DNA of 64,000 nt from contig CAJTVN010000010.1 in the NCBI GenBank assembly GCA_910579685.1, positions 54,947-118,946 of the forward strand, read 5' to 3'. Positions within the stretch are counted from its first letter, which is position 1. Each line of letters starts with the position of its first letter. This DNA is from an uncultured Lachnospiraceae bacterium. GTDB taxonomy: Bacteria; Bacillota; Clostridia; Lachnospirales; Lachnospiraceae. Shown piece after piece: positions 32,432 to 42,062 of this stretch. Under the pieces are notes generated by a model, which worked only from the letters and a program-made list of their open reading frames with translations, was not told the DNA's origin and made no database searches. The translations under genes were made by a program, and so were the position numbers.

Positions 32432-34699
32432 TTATCGATTTTCATTCACATAGATCTGCGCCCTGCTCTGAACAATATGCGCCACATCCTCTGCGCTCTT
32501 CTGTCCGGTAAAAAACGCCGCCGTCTCCTCCTGAATAATCTGGATCAGGCTTTCATCATAATTATAAACCTGGGTAAAGCTGTAGAGATCCTCCTTAAAG
32601 CTCTCTACCTCCTCCTGTGTCATGGGATCGATCTTGATCTCCACGCCGTTCAGATAGATGTAATCGTCCGTCTCCACTTCCCTGCCGTTCTCATCCGTAT
32701 AGGTGGGCCTCTTCTTTGCCTTCTCCCCCATAAGATCCATATATTTAACGCTTAAGGGAAAGCCGTAGGATATGCTCTCCTGGTATTCATCCGTCAGATA
32801 ATAACGCAAAAATTCCCAGATTCCCTCCTTCTTATCCGACTTGGACGACATGGCAAGCTGCAGGCCCGCCACGATTGCGGATCCTTCCCCGTTGCTGGAG
32901 GGAAACCCGATCAGTGTAACCGGCTCGCCAAAGGTTCCTTTTTCCACATAATTAAAATCGGAGAAGCTGCCGGCTGAATAAATCTGGGCGACCACCCTGC
33001 CCTCCCGCCACATGGTATCATAATTCTGCCAGTATTCATCCGTGTACATGGTATCGTCCACTTTCTCCGGAAACTGCTTCAAGAACTCAAGAAGGGCAAT
33101 AAAGCCTTCGGAGTCAAAATTACATTTGCCGCTGTCCCAGTCAATAAACTGGCTGCCCGCAAGCCCCATGCACTCAACCAGCACACTGTTCCTGTCCGTA
33201 TAGGCAAGAAACAAGGTTCCCTCAGGCTTGGAAGCCATCAGATCGTTTACATCCTGAATCGTCCAGCCTTTCGTCTCCCCCACATCCGAGGTCTTGGCCA
33301 GAACCGTGCTGATGGTATAGCGCGGCACCAGCTGATAGAGCTTTCCATCCACGGAAAACGCCTCCAGGATATTGGGCATGTAATCGTCGATCTCCAGTTC
33401 CGGATCGTTTTCAATATAAGGTTTGAGATCTTCAAAAAGGCCTTTGGCAATATAGCTGGATACCGGCATATAACTGTCAAGGATCAGAAGATCCGGCGTC
33501 TTTCCCGATACGATATCCGCATTCAGACGATTGAGTCCCGCCTGATAATCGGTGTCGGATCCATAGAGGGAGGTATAATCCTGAATGGTAATCCGGTATT
33601 TCTCATTGCTTTTGTTAAACTTCACCACATTGGTGCGCATATCCCAATTGATTCCGGTGCAGGCGAGAACAATGGTCTGCCTGTCTTTCACATCCTTGGG
33701 ATCCACCTTGGCAAACCGCCCAAGGCAGGTTCGCTCCTGCTCCATATCCTCGTAGAGCCCCCAGAATTCCCTTTCGTTTATGGGGAGCAGGTTGTAAATC
33801 TCATACACGCCCAGATCAGAATCCACATAATTCATGAGCTGTGTGACATTCTCACTTCCTATATTATACCCAAAGATTCCATTGGTGTTTACCAGATACA
33901 GATCGTATCCAATTCCCGCATAAACCGAGTAATCGTATGAGTTGCCTGGAATCTTCGCCAGTTGGGACACCGCTCCCGTATCACTGTCCACGTATCCCAC
34001 ATGACAGCCGTCCTCCTCATAGGAGGTGCAGGCAAGCTTGCCATTATTCAGGGGAATAAGCGTCACATCGCTGAGAGGTTTTTCCTCCTGGCCCTTAAAA
34101 ATCCGCAGAAAGTTCCCCTCCTTGTCGAACTGAAAATACTGATCCACGATCCGCATGGTAATGGTATCTCCAATGAGCACGGGATTCCCCACATAAAACC
34201 AGCCCTCCTGGCTGGCCTGTGCAACCTCGGGAACCTCGTTGAGAAAAATGTTGAAAAGCTCCTCTCCACTGTCGTTCATCTTGAAAAAATAGTATTTATC
34301 CTGGCTGGCCGCATCCTCGTCCTCCGCCTCATCATAAAGCACCTTCACGCCGTAGAGAAAGCCCTGATCATCGCATAGCATGCCGTTCATGCCGCCAGTG
34401 CCCATGGGGATCTCGCTCTCCTGTCCCAGACTCCCGTCCGCATTCAGCGGTGCGAACCTCACCGTCACATCTTCCTCGTTCCACTCATAACCGTAAACAT
34501 ACATGCGCTCTCCGGACTTCAGTGCATTGCTATAGGTTCCGTCCTTCCATTCCTCCAGCTCCAGCGTTTCCACACTGTACACATAATCCTTGGCTAAGGC
34601 CGTCTGTTGTACATTTTCTCCGCCCTTTCCCCTGCCACAGCCGCAAATCGATATAAAAAGCGTGATCGCTATTGCCCATATACCAAGTTTCTTTTTCAT
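32432..34699 (-). CDS. Propeller-like / solute-binding fusion lipoprotein C
   Basis: Lipoprotein of 755 residues with lipobox ICGC at about 17-20. Residues about 40-340 are not a binding-protein domain: they contain repeated beta-rich units (VRFAPLNADGSLGQESEIPM, GMLCDDQGFLYGVKVLY, IGYDLYLVNTNGIFGYNI) resembling a WD40/NHL-type propeller. From about 345 (VVKFNKSNEKYRITIQDY) to the end is a family-1 type sugar-binding fold. The C-terminal tail FFTGQKSAEDVAHIVQSR is shared with the lipoproteins at 39787 and 42063. Last gene of a seven-gene operon; 21 bases after the MacB-core-like gene. The ligand is unknown. Confidence 0.8.
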   Translation of the reverse strand: MKKKLGIWAIAITLFISICGCGRGKGGENVQQTALAKDYVYSVETLELEEWKDGTYSNALKSGERMYVYGYEWNEEDVTVRFAPLNADGSLGQESEIPMGTGGMNGMLCDDQGFLYGVKVLYDEAEDEDAASQDKYYFFKMNDSGEELFNIFLNEVPEVAQASQEGWFYVGNPVLIGDTITMRIVDQYFQFDKEGNFLRIFKGQEEKPLSDVTLIPLNNGKLACTSYEEDGCHVGYVDSDTGAVSQLAKIPGNSYDYSVYAGIGYDLYLVNTNGIFGYNIGSENVTQLMNYVDSDLGVYEIYNLLPINEREFWGLYEDMEQERTCLGRFAKVDPKDVKDRQTIVLACTGINWDMRTNVVKFNKSNEKYRITIQDYTSLYGSDTDYQAGLNRLNADIVSGKTPDLLILDSYMPVSSYIAKGLFEDLKPYIENDPELEIDDYMPNILEAFSVDGKLYQLVPRYTISTVLAKTSDVGETKGWTIQDVNDLMASKPEGTLFLAYTDRNSVLVECMGLAGSQFIDWDSGKCNFDSEGFIALLEFLKQFPEKVDDTMYTDEYWQNYDTMWREGRVVAQIYSAGSFSDFNYVEKGTFGEPVTLIGFPSSNGEGSAIVAGLQLAMSSKSDKKEGIWEFLRYYLTDEYQESISYGFPLSVKYMDLMGEKAKKRPTYTDENGREVETDDYIYLNGVEIKIDPMTQEEVESFKEDLYSFTQVYNYDESLIQIIQEETAAFFTGQKSAEDVAHIVQSRAQIYVNENR

Positions 34700-34720
34700 T
34701 CCCTTTTCAACCCTTCTTCC

Positions 34721-35809
34721 CTAAAAATGCTCCCACTTATTCTTCTCCGCCCGGGCTTTCTCCAGTGCCCTGTCCTTCTTATCCATAAGAATCATCCAGA
34801 TATCCTTCAAAGTATATTTCCGGTTCTTCCATTTTATGATTCCTGCCGCAAACAGAATTATGCCGGGAATCAAAAGCAGAATAAACTGAAAAAGGAGCAC
34901 CACAGCCTTAACGTCCTCGTAGCCTCTTGCAATATTTTCCCAGTAAGGAAGGTGAAGTGCCGCATTCTGCATGGAACGGGTTCCAAAATCAAGCGCCACC
35001 GGGATCATGGCTTCCAGGGAATACCTGGAAGAATTCTCCACAACCAGCATTTCATCCTCTTTTAACCCGAACTTTTCCTTTAATTCCTTTGCCACGAAGC
35101 CCTTGACCGGATTGGGGGCGGCCACCTCGTAGCAGCCGATTCCCTCGCTCTGTCCGTACTCCTCAAGGGATTCCTTTGAGACATAAACCACCGTGTTTTT
35201 CAAACCGGCCGCCTCGGCAAACCGGCCCTTTTCCCTCTCGATCACGCCCGCCACATAGTGCGGAACACCTCCGATCATCACGCTCATGCCCTGAATATCA
35301 CTGGATCCGAAAAGCTGCCAGGCCGCCTCCTCGTCCAATATGACGAAATCCTGCATCAGATCATTTCCGGAAAAATAGCTTCCGTTTACAAGCTTTACCG
35401 GGTGAAAGAAGAAAAAATCGCCTCCAATCCCCACTGCGGCTGCGTCCAGCGTGGACTGGCTGCTTGTCACCGTGATCTTTCCCTGTGCGCTGTAAGCGTC
35501 CACAAAAAGCCTGGCATTGGGGTTTTCCAAAACAACTGCCGCCTCCGTCAGGGCGGATTCCAGCTGTTTCTCAAAGCTCATGATCTGAAAATCATCCACC
35601 TCGACGTCTCTTGTGAAAAAACAGCTGACCTGGGCCGCACCGCCTTCCCTGTCCCAGCGCAAGGCCGCCTGCTGATCCGCAAGATCCTCTATCTTATGAT
35701 TGCACCACAGGGTCACTGCAAGAAACAGGCAAAGACAGAGCACTGCTGTCAGGGAAAGCGCAATCTGTCTGGGCGAAAATCCCCGTATCCATCTCTTCAA
35801 TCTACTCAC
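34721..35809 (-). CDS. MacB-core-like membrane protein with two helices
   Basis: Unrecognised protein of 362 residues. Seen: N-terminal membrane helix (about 16-34, IALSLTAVLCLCLFLAVTL), a large external domain to about 300 with QSTLDAAAVGIGGDFFFFHPVKLVNGSYFSGNDLM and DFVILDEEAAWQLFGSSDIQGMSVMIGG, then one helix (about 308-332) and a charged cytoplasmic tail. The external domain follows the pattern of the MacB periplasmic core (variable loop, then a beta-rich subdomain), but the three-helix FtsX permease part and any ATPase are missing. Start is GTG with AAAGGAG nine bases before. 17 bases after the HlyD-type gene. Confidence 0.65.
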   Translation of the reverse strand: MSRLKRWIRGFSPRQIALSLTAVLCLCLFLAVTLWCNHKIEDLADQQAALRWDREGGAAQVSCFFTRDVEVDDFQIMSFEKQLESALTEAAVVLENPNARLFVDAYSAQGKITVTSSQSTLDAAAVGIGGDFFFFHPVKLVNGSYFSGNDLMQDFVILDEEAAWQLFGSSDIQGMSVMIGGVPHYVAGVIEREKGRFAEAAGLKNTVVYVSKESLEEYGQSEGIGCYEVAAPNPVKGFVAKELKEKFGLKEDEMLVVENSSRYSLEAMIPVALDFGTRSMQNAALHLPYWENIARGYEDVKAVVLLFQFILLLIPGIILFAAGIIKWKNRKYTLKDIWMILMDKKDRALEKARAEKNKWEHF

Positions 35810-35826
35810 CCTGACACACTCCTTTT

Positions 35827-37863
35827 CTACGATTCATTCAGCCTTACCTGCTTTCCAGCCTCCACCGGCTTGGTGGAAGTGGTGATCACATATTCATATC
35901 CGTAAAGTCCCGCCGAAATCGCCGTGTTATTGTCATCGGATGCCAGCACCTCCACATCCACTCTCGTGGCAATATACCGGTTGCTGATCGGGCCGCTCCT
36001 GGATTCCACGATCAGGATGAACTTTCCATTGCTGTCTTCCCTTATGGCGCTGTTTGGAACCACAAGCTCATACTCCGAGCTGCGTTGTCCCACAGAGAGA
36101 TTCAGAGACTGTCCGGCCTGCACGCCGCTTCCCGTTACATCAAATACCAGGAGCTTTTTCTGTCCCGCACTCTCGGGATCGGGACGGATGGCTGAGAGTA
36201 CGGCCTTCACATCCTCGTAGTACCATGCGTTCTGAAGCTCCGCAGCGTCTCCAACCTGAACCTTCTTCGCCTGATCGTTCGTGACGGTAAAGCTCACGGT
36301 AAATCCCTTTCCGGCCACCTGGATCACCGCAGCGGCCTCCTCCGGCTTGGTGGTTTCCCCTGCCACATAGGCAAGAGAGGTCACGGTTCCCGCAACCGGC
36401 GCCGTGATGGCCGCTCCCACGGATTTCTCCTTTAATTTTTCGATTTCCGCCTTTTTATCTGCAATGTCCTTGCTAGCCTTCGACAGGTCAAGCTCCGCAT
36501 TGATATTTGCGGCAAGCTCGGTCTGCTCCGTCTTCAAAAGTTCATAGACAGACTGGGCGTTCTTTAAGGCCGCCTGGGCGTCCGCCAGCTTGTTCATATG
36601 CGCCACATCCGCCTGCTTGTTCGCATTGGTGATGGCCGTGATGGTCTGCTCTGCGGAGCGCAGCCTCTCCCTGGCTTCCTGGACGCTGCCGCTGGATTCC
36701 ACGGAAATCGCATTTACCTCCGCCAGACTTTCCTGCAAGTCAGCCAGCTTGCTTTCCGCCCTTGCCAGCTTGTCCTTGTTGGTGTTATATTTGCTCAGAT
36801 CCGTGGAGGCATCCTCAAAGGAATTTACCGTGATATTGTACTGGGACACCGCCGCATCGTATTCCGCAAGAGGCGCCTGATAATCCCCGAACTTCTCATT
36901 CTGATCAATCCACGCCCGGAGCTGGTCAATGTTAACCTCCCCATTGTACGGGTTGCTCGGGTCGGAATGCGCCATATTGTAAATTGCCCCCAGCTTTTCC
37001 TGCACAATGCCCCAAGCTGCGTTCTTCCTGTCAATATACACATCCACCCCGCCGCTGTAGCTGTCACTATCTGGGGACGGGGATGCAGACGGGTCAGAAG
37101 AGCCTCCCGAAACGCCGTTTGCGATACCCTCCGCATTGCTGATCAGCGTCTTCAGATCCTCAATCCGGCTTGTTGTCTCCGAAATTTCACTGTTCAAATC
37201 CGCAATCCTGGCCGCCTTCTCGCTGTTAAAGGCCTCCGTTGCCTTTTCCAGATCCGTTGTGGCATTCGCTTTCTCCAGTTCGCTCCCTATGGTGCTCACA
37301 CTGGCATTATTTTTATCCTTATCGCCCTGCAGCGTGAGGTCATCCACCGCTTTCTGGCACTCGTTCACCCGGTCCTGGGCCGCCTTGAGGCGGTTCTGCA
37401 TGTCCGTGACCATGGCCTGGTAGCCCGCAAAGGAATCCGTGTTCCCGCTGGCCACCTTACTTATGATCTCCGGGGAGACCGTGCTTCCAAAAAGCCCCTT
37501 CATATAGGTGAGTTCCAGATTCGCCAGCTCCTCCTGGGCGGTCTTAAGCTCGTCGCTCTCCGAATCCTCCAGGTAATAGAGAACCTGATCCTTCTCCACC
37601 TCGTCCCCCTGCTTGACCGCAACGCTGGAAATCACCCTGGATTCCTTCACCATCACGTTATAGGGATCCGTGGCCTCCACATTTCCCGTTCCCCGAACCT
37701 TGGCCGTGATGCTTCCCCTCTGTACATACTGGGTCGCCACCTCCGGCAGGGAATAATTCATGATCGTATTCGAAAAAAACGTGAGCACAAGCATAACCGT
37801 CAGGAATATGATCGCCGCATTTTTTACCCAGTCTCTTCTTTTGTTTGCTGCATTTTCATTCAT
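35827..37863 (-). CDS. HlyD-type membrane fusion (adaptor) protein with long coiled coil
   Basis: Efflux-type periplasmic/extracellular adaptor, 678 residues. Seen: N-terminal membrane helix (about 14-34), first lipoyl half-motif VRGTGNVEATDPYNVMV...VKQGDEVEKDQVLYYLE (about 50-95), a very long helical region (about 96-500) interrupted by the low-complexity linker SGGSSDPSASPSPDSDSYSG near 255, second lipoyl half GAAITAPVAGTVTSLAYVAGE, then beta-barrel and membrane-proximal domains. In Gram-positives such adaptors normally serve MacB-like exporters; here the partner is the two-helix protein next to it. Start ATG follows GGAGG. The helical hairpin is longer than in typical relatives. Confidence 0.88.
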   Translation of the reverse strand: MNENAANKRRDWVKNAAIIFLTVMLVLTFFSNTIMNYSLPEVATQYVQRGSITAKVRGTGNVEATDPYNVMVKESRVISSVAVKQGDEVEKDQVLYYLEDSESDELKTAQEELANLELTYMKGLFGSTVSPEIISKVASGNTDSFAGYQAMVTDMQNRLKAAQDRVNECQKAVDDLTLQGDKDKNNASVSTIGSELEKANATTDLEKATEAFNSEKAARIADLNSEISETTSRIEDLKTLISNAEGIANGVSGGSSDPSASPSPDSDSYSGGVDVYIDRKNAAWGIVQEKLGAIYNMAHSDPSNPYNGEVNIDQLRAWIDQNEKFGDYQAPLAEYDAAVSQYNITVNSFEDASTDLSKYNTNKDKLARAESKLADLQESLAEVNAISVESSGSVQEARERLRSAEQTITAITNANKQADVAHMNKLADAQAALKNAQSVYELLKTEQTELAANINAELDLSKASKDIADKKAEIEKLKEKSVGAAITAPVAGTVTSLAYVAGETTKPEEAAAVIQVAGKGFTVSFTVTNDQAKKVQVGDAAELQNAWYYEDVKAVLSAIRPDPESAGQKKLLVFDVTGSGVQAGQSLNLSVGQRSSEYELVVPNSAIREDSNGKFILIVESRSGPISNRYIATRVDVEVLASDDNNTAISAGLYGYEYVITTSTKPVEAGKQVRLNES

Positions 37864-37885
37864 GATTCAATCCTCCGTACATGTT

Positions 37886-38851
37886 TTAACCCTTTATTCC
37901 TCCCTGATAGGTAATTCCCTCTACCAGATAATCCTCTCCATACAAAAAGACAAGAATCGGCGGCACCATGTAGATGGTCGCTACCGCAAAGGCAAGCCCC
38001 ACTTCCCCCTCGTTGATCCTTGAGAGAAAAACGGAAAGCGGATGCGCCTCCGAATCCGCCAGAAGAATCAGCGGCTGCTCCACCATATTCCAATAATCAA
38101 TAAAAATAAGGATTGCCACAGAGCAAAGGGAGCCTTTGCACAGAGGCATACAGATCCTTCTGAAAATCTGCCACTCCCCCGCCCCGTCGATCTGTGCCGC
38201 CTCCATCACGGATGTTGGAATCCTCCGCATATACTTGGTAAGCAGAAAGACGGCAAAGGGAGAAAAGATTCCCGGAAGCCAGATGGCCCATCTGGTATCC
38301 AGTATATTCAGCCATTCCGATACCAGATAGTTCGGTACCAGCGTGACCTGGTAAGGCATCAGCATCAAAATAATATATACAAAGAAGATGATCTCCTTGA
38401 TCCTGCCCCTGTACCGGGTGAACCCATAGGCGGCAAGTGACGCCGCAAGAAGCTGAAAACCAACGATAGGCACTACCAGGATCACGGAATTCCAGAACTT
38501 AAACAGATATTCCGGACTCTTTAAGAGCACCGTGATATACTGGCTGAAGGAGACCATGTCCGGAATAAATTTTAAATTCACCTGTTCGGAGATATAAGTC
38601 TTTCCTCCCGTGTCCGAGGTGGCGAAAACCTGTCCGTAATTGGAAGATATCTCTGATGCGGACATAAAGGAATTGGTAATGGTCAGCACAATGGGCATCA
38701 GAAACAATACGGCAAAGCACGCCGCAACCATGGTGATTACCATGGCCCTTGCCAGATCCTTCCTCCGCCTTCTCTTCTTTTTATCGGCGGCCCGCTTTCT
38801 GTCAGCATCCAGCTCAATTTCTTTTGTAATTTCTTTTCGGTTCTTTCTCAT
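37886..38851 (-). CDS. Sugar ABC transporter permease (MalG-like)
   Basis: CUT1 permease of 321 residues with an unusually basic N-terminus (about 1-30). EAA loop EAAQIDGAGEWQIFRRICMP and six helices are seen; the C-terminus LVEGITYQGGIKG is the family's standard ending. Its start overlaps the stop of the partner permease by four bases (ATGA), so they are co-translated. Fits as the importer core for the fused lipoproteins in the same operon. Confidence 0.93.
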   Translation of the reverse strand: MRKNRKEITKEIELDADRKRAADKKKRRRRKDLARAMVITMVAACFAVLFLMPIVLTITNSFMSASEISSNYGQVFATSDTGGKTYISEQVNLKFIPDMVSFSQYITVLLKSPEYLFKFWNSVILVVPIVGFQLLAASLAAYGFTRYRGRIKEIIFFVYIILMLMPYQVTLVPNYLVSEWLNILDTRWAIWLPGIFSPFAVFLLTKYMRRIPTSVMEAAQIDGAGEWQIFRRICMPLCKGSLCSVAILIFIDYWNMVEQPLILLADSEAHPLSVFLSRINEGEVGLAFAVATIYMVPPILVFLYGEDYLVEGITYQGGIKG

Positions 38852-39780
38852 CCTTCCACATCCTTTCCGAAATAACTCTCGGTCAGAAACAGAATTCCGA
38901 TCAATACGACCATCACGATTGACATCATGATCGCCGCAGCCGACAGCTTCTGGTAATCCAGCTGTCCAAAGGCATTGTTCATAAAATGCTGCAGCATATA
39001 AATCGTGTCATATGGATAATTGCCCGTCAACAGATAGATTTCCCTGAAAACCTTAAAAGAATTTATCAGGGACATTATTGTCACAAAAAGGATGGTGGAG
39101 GATAAGTACCTCAGCTTAATATGAAAGAAAATCTGAAAGGGCGTTGCGCTCTCCAATATCGCAACCTCCAGAATGTCCTTGGGAATGCTGGAGAGAGCAG
39201 CCATAAACAGAATCATATTGTAGCCAAGGTTCTTCCACAAAAATAAAATGACGATCACCACCTGGGCATGGGAAGACTTGATCCAGTCCACCTTATCCGC
39301 CCCGAAAATAGCGATAAAATCGTTGACAATTCCGTTAAAATGAAATAAAACCTGCCAGATCAGTATGATGGAAGCCACGGGAACCATCATGGGACTTAGA
39401 AAAAACGTCCGAAACTGACTCTTGAAGGGAATCTCGCTCTCCAGCATCATGGCCAGCAGCAGGGATAACACCACAGCAAGAGGCACGGCCACCAGAGAGA
39501 ATTTCATGGTATTGGAGGCCGCCTGCTGAAAGGCCGCATTGTTAAACACCTTCACAAAATTTTCAAAAAACACAAACTGTTTGTTAATAGGGTTGTCCAC
39601 CATGGAATAGTAGATAACCACCAGAAAAGGCAGCACAAAAAACAAAAGAACGCCTGCAAGGCTGGGAAAAAGATATCCCCAGGATATCCGTTTCCCCCTC
39701 CTCGTCCTTCTGTCCGTTTTTTTATCCGCCTTTTTGTTCGGTATCACAATTTTTCTGAATTTTATTTCGCGTATCTTCAT
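38848..39780 (-). CDS. Sugar ABC transporter permease (MalF-like)
   Basis: Partner CUT1 permease, 310 residues. Seen: LFPSLAGVLLFFVLPFLVVIYYSM as first helix, EAA-type loop EVAILESATPFQIFFHIKLR, and the ending LTESYFGKDVEG. The ATG at 39780 is chosen over a TTG one codon earlier; its ribosome site is weak, suggesting coupling to the lipoprotein gene that ends 6 bases upstream. No ATPase gene lies in the operon. Confidence 0.92.
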   Translation of the reverse strand: MKIREIKFRKIVIPNKKADKKTDRRTRRGKRISWGYLFPSLAGVLLFFVLPFLVVIYYSMVDNPINKQFVFFENFVKVFNNAAFQQAASNTMKFSLVAVPLAVVLSLLLAMMLESEIPFKSQFRTFFLSPMMVPVASIILIWQVLFHFNGIVNDFIAIFGADKVDWIKSSHAQVVIVILFLWKNLGYNMILFMAALSSIPKDILEVAILESATPFQIFFHIKLRYLSSTILFVTIMSLINSFKVFREIYLLTGNYPYDTIYMLQHFMNNAFGQLDYQKLSAAAIMMSIVMVVLIGILFLTESYFGKDVEG

Positions 39781-39786
39781 CAATCT

Positions 39787-42024
39787 CTATCTCGTCTCAT
39801 TCAGGTAAAGCTGCACACGGTTCTGAATCACCTCTGCCACATTCTCAACGCTCTTTTGTCCCTCGAAAAATCCCGAGGACTCCTCCATTATTATGCTTAG
39901 AATTTCCTGATCCATGCGCTCGCCTGTCTGGGCCGTCTCAATCATTTCCATCATCCGGTTCGTCTGCTCTTCGGTTGCGGCATAGACCTCCACCGTAAAA
40001 TTATCGCTTCCCATGTTGGATGCCCAGGTGCTCTTTGGCATTTCCTTTTTCGCCCCGTTCTCATCCTTTCCATAGACAGGCTCCCTGTCGCTTTCAAACT
40101 GTTTCTCAAGAGCCGAGCGCAGAATTGGAAATCCCCCGTTTGGCGAACCGACATTCTCCTGCCTGTCTTTTGTCACGTTGAAGCGTATAAACTCCCACAC
40201 GCCCTCCTTGTTTTCGGAGGATGCGCTCATTCCCACCGTGGTTCCGTTTGAGGACAGGGTAAGCCCGCTATCCCCAAAGGTGGGATATCCGATCAGGTTG
40301 ACCGGCTCCGCAAACATAAAATCATACATCTGATACTGTGAGGCGGAAGTGACCGTGTCCCGGTAAAGCAGAATTTCCCCGTTTCGAAGCTGTTCCAGGG
40401 AAGGGTCGTAATTCGCCTCCGCCGGAAAACGCTTCACGAACTCCAGAATTTTTCCAAATTCCTGCCCGGTAAAATCGCATGTCCCGCTTTCCTTATCCAC
40501 AAACAACCCCTGGTTCATGGTACACATCAGGTACAGGATCTGCCATCTGTCAGCACCTGGAAGAAGCTGGGTGCCGCTTCCCTTCGAATCCACCAGATCC
40601 ATGATATCATCCACGGTCCAGCTTTTTCCCTCTCCCACGATGGAGGTTTTCCCCACAATAACGTCCACTCCGTAGTAGGGCATCATGGCATAGAGCTTAC
40701 CCTCTCTCTCATAGGCCTTCAGGGCGCTCTCCATATAATCCTCCCTCTTTATCACATCGTCCCCGTCCAGATAGGGATTCAGGTCTTCGAGAACTCCCAG
40801 CGAAACCAGCTTTTCCAGTGTCAGTGGGCAGTAAGTCAGATCAATGATGTCCGGTATGTTTCCGCCGGTTAAATCCGCCGCAAACAAATCCACTTTGGCG
40901 GAAGTATCGTCCCCCGCCTCCCCGTATTCCTTCACTTCGATTCTGTACTTCTCGCTCTGCCTGTTAAAGGCCGTGATATCCCTCTCCGCAAAGAAAGACA
41001 GATAATAGGCTCCATAGGTCAGAACCTCCTTCTCCGGAATCTCGCTGCGGTTTTTCTTTGTCAGCTCGATAAACTCCCGTCCGCCCTCTCCTATGGTGAA
41101 ATCATTGGTAAGGGCCACCACCCTGCCGTCGGAGAGAATTTTGAAATCGTCCAAAAAGGAAGCGTTCACATCCACATCCGTCCAGCGGAGTATCTCCACA
41201 GGCTTCTCATCCGACAGATTCAGGGAATACAAAACTCCCTCCACGGAATACAGAAAATCTGAATCCGGACTTCCCTGGTAAGTGCCGTAGGCAAGAGAAA
41301 CCGAACTCTTTACCGGCTGCAGCTCTCTGAAATCCGGGCTCACAACGCTTACCTCAAAGTCGCGGTCTCCCAAATAAGCCGCACCCACTCTTCCGTCTCT
41401 CATGAGAAACATACTGCTGATGTACTGTCCCGGCGAAACCTGTCCGCGGAGCGCTCCCTGTCCATCCAGCACAAAAATTTCCATATCGGTACAGACATAA
41501 AAGTTTCCTTCCTTGTCCGCAAGAAGCTCAGTCATATAAAAATTGGGGTTTTTCAAAAATACCTCTCCCACATCCACCGACAAAAGCTCGCCGCCATCGG
41601 GGGAGAGCTTCTTTAGCACCACCCTGTTCAGCACAGGCTCCTTGGCTTCCAGATCATCATACCCCATAATACCAAGCAGCAGGTTCCCTTCCCCGTCCAC
41701 ACCGAGATTGGTGGGGATCATGTTTTCTTCCAGCGCAACCTCCATCTGGCTGCTCTCGCCGCTTCCGGCCTTCATGGAAAACAGGTTTACCCCGAACTCA
41801 TTCCCTTCCAGATAAAACACGCTTCCGTCCGTCCCGAGCACCGCGTCCGACAGGTATTTGCCCTCGTCCGGCGTCAGCGAACGGTAGGTTCCCACATAAA
41901 CCTGCTCGTCCGGATCCCCCTGGGTCTCTTTGGCAGCTTTCTTATCCTGCCCTGCACAACCGCATAAAGCAGCGGCGGCAATCACCGCCGCTGCAATCAA
42001 ACTTCCGATTCTTTTTAATTTCAT
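39787..42024 (-). CDS. Propeller-like / solute-binding fusion lipoprotein B
   Basis: 745 residues; lipobox LCGC near residue 20-23. N-terminal part (about 40-330) has repeated beta units with Asp/Gly turns (VLGTDGSVFYLEGNEF, NLGVDGEGNLLLGIMGY, LLADKEGNFYVCTDMEIFVLDGQG), a pattern of NHL/WD-type propeller blades. From about 340 (DITAFNRQSEKYRIEVKEY) it becomes a sugar-binding-protein fold. The tail FFEGQKSVENVAEVIQNR matches the two sister lipoproteins. Second gene of the operon, 38 bases after lipoprotein A. Function not established; a binding protein with a built-in sensory or interaction domain is an inference. Confidence 0.82.
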   Translation of the reverse strand: MKLKRIGSLIAAAVIAAAALCGCAGQDKKAAKETQGDPDEQVYVGTYRSLTPDEGKYLSDAVLGTDGSVFYLEGNEFGVNLFSMKAGSGESSQMEVALEENMIPTNLGVDGEGNLLLGIMGYDDLEAKEPVLNRVVLKKLSPDGGELLSVDVGEVFLKNPNFYMTELLADKEGNFYVCTDMEIFVLDGQGALRGQVSPGQYISSMFLMRDGRVGAAYLGDRDFEVSVVSPDFRELQPVKSSVSLAYGTYQGSPDSDFLYSVEGVLYSLNLSDEKPVEILRWTDVDVNASFLDDFKILSDGRVVALTNDFTIGEGGREFIELTKKNRSEIPEKEVLTYGAYYLSFFAERDITAFNRQSEKYRIEVKEYGEAGDDTSAKVDLFAADLTGGNIPDIIDLTYCPLTLEKLVSLGVLEDLNPYLDGDDVIKREDYMESALKAYEREGKLYAMMPYYGVDVIVGKTSIVGEGKSWTVDDIMDLVDSKGSGTQLLPGADRWQILYLMCTMNQGLFVDKESGTCDFTGQEFGKILEFVKRFPAEANYDPSLEQLRNGEILLYRDTVTSASQYQMYDFMFAEPVNLIGYPTFGDSGLTLSSNGTTVGMSASSENKEGVWEFIRFNVTKDRQENVGSPNGGFPILRSALEKQFESDREPVYGKDENGAKKEMPKSTWASNMGSDNFTVEVYAATEEQTNRMMEMIETAQTGERMDQEILSIIMEESSGFFEGQKSVENVAEVIQNRVQLYLNETR

Positions 42025-42062
42025 TATCCTCTCCCTGATGCCCGATTAACCGGCAGATTCCG

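Noticed and set aside
36598..37914. 438-codon open frame on the plus strand
   Set aside because: Antisense shadow of the HlyD-type adaptor; composition (Arg/His/Leu-rich) is typical of a shadow.
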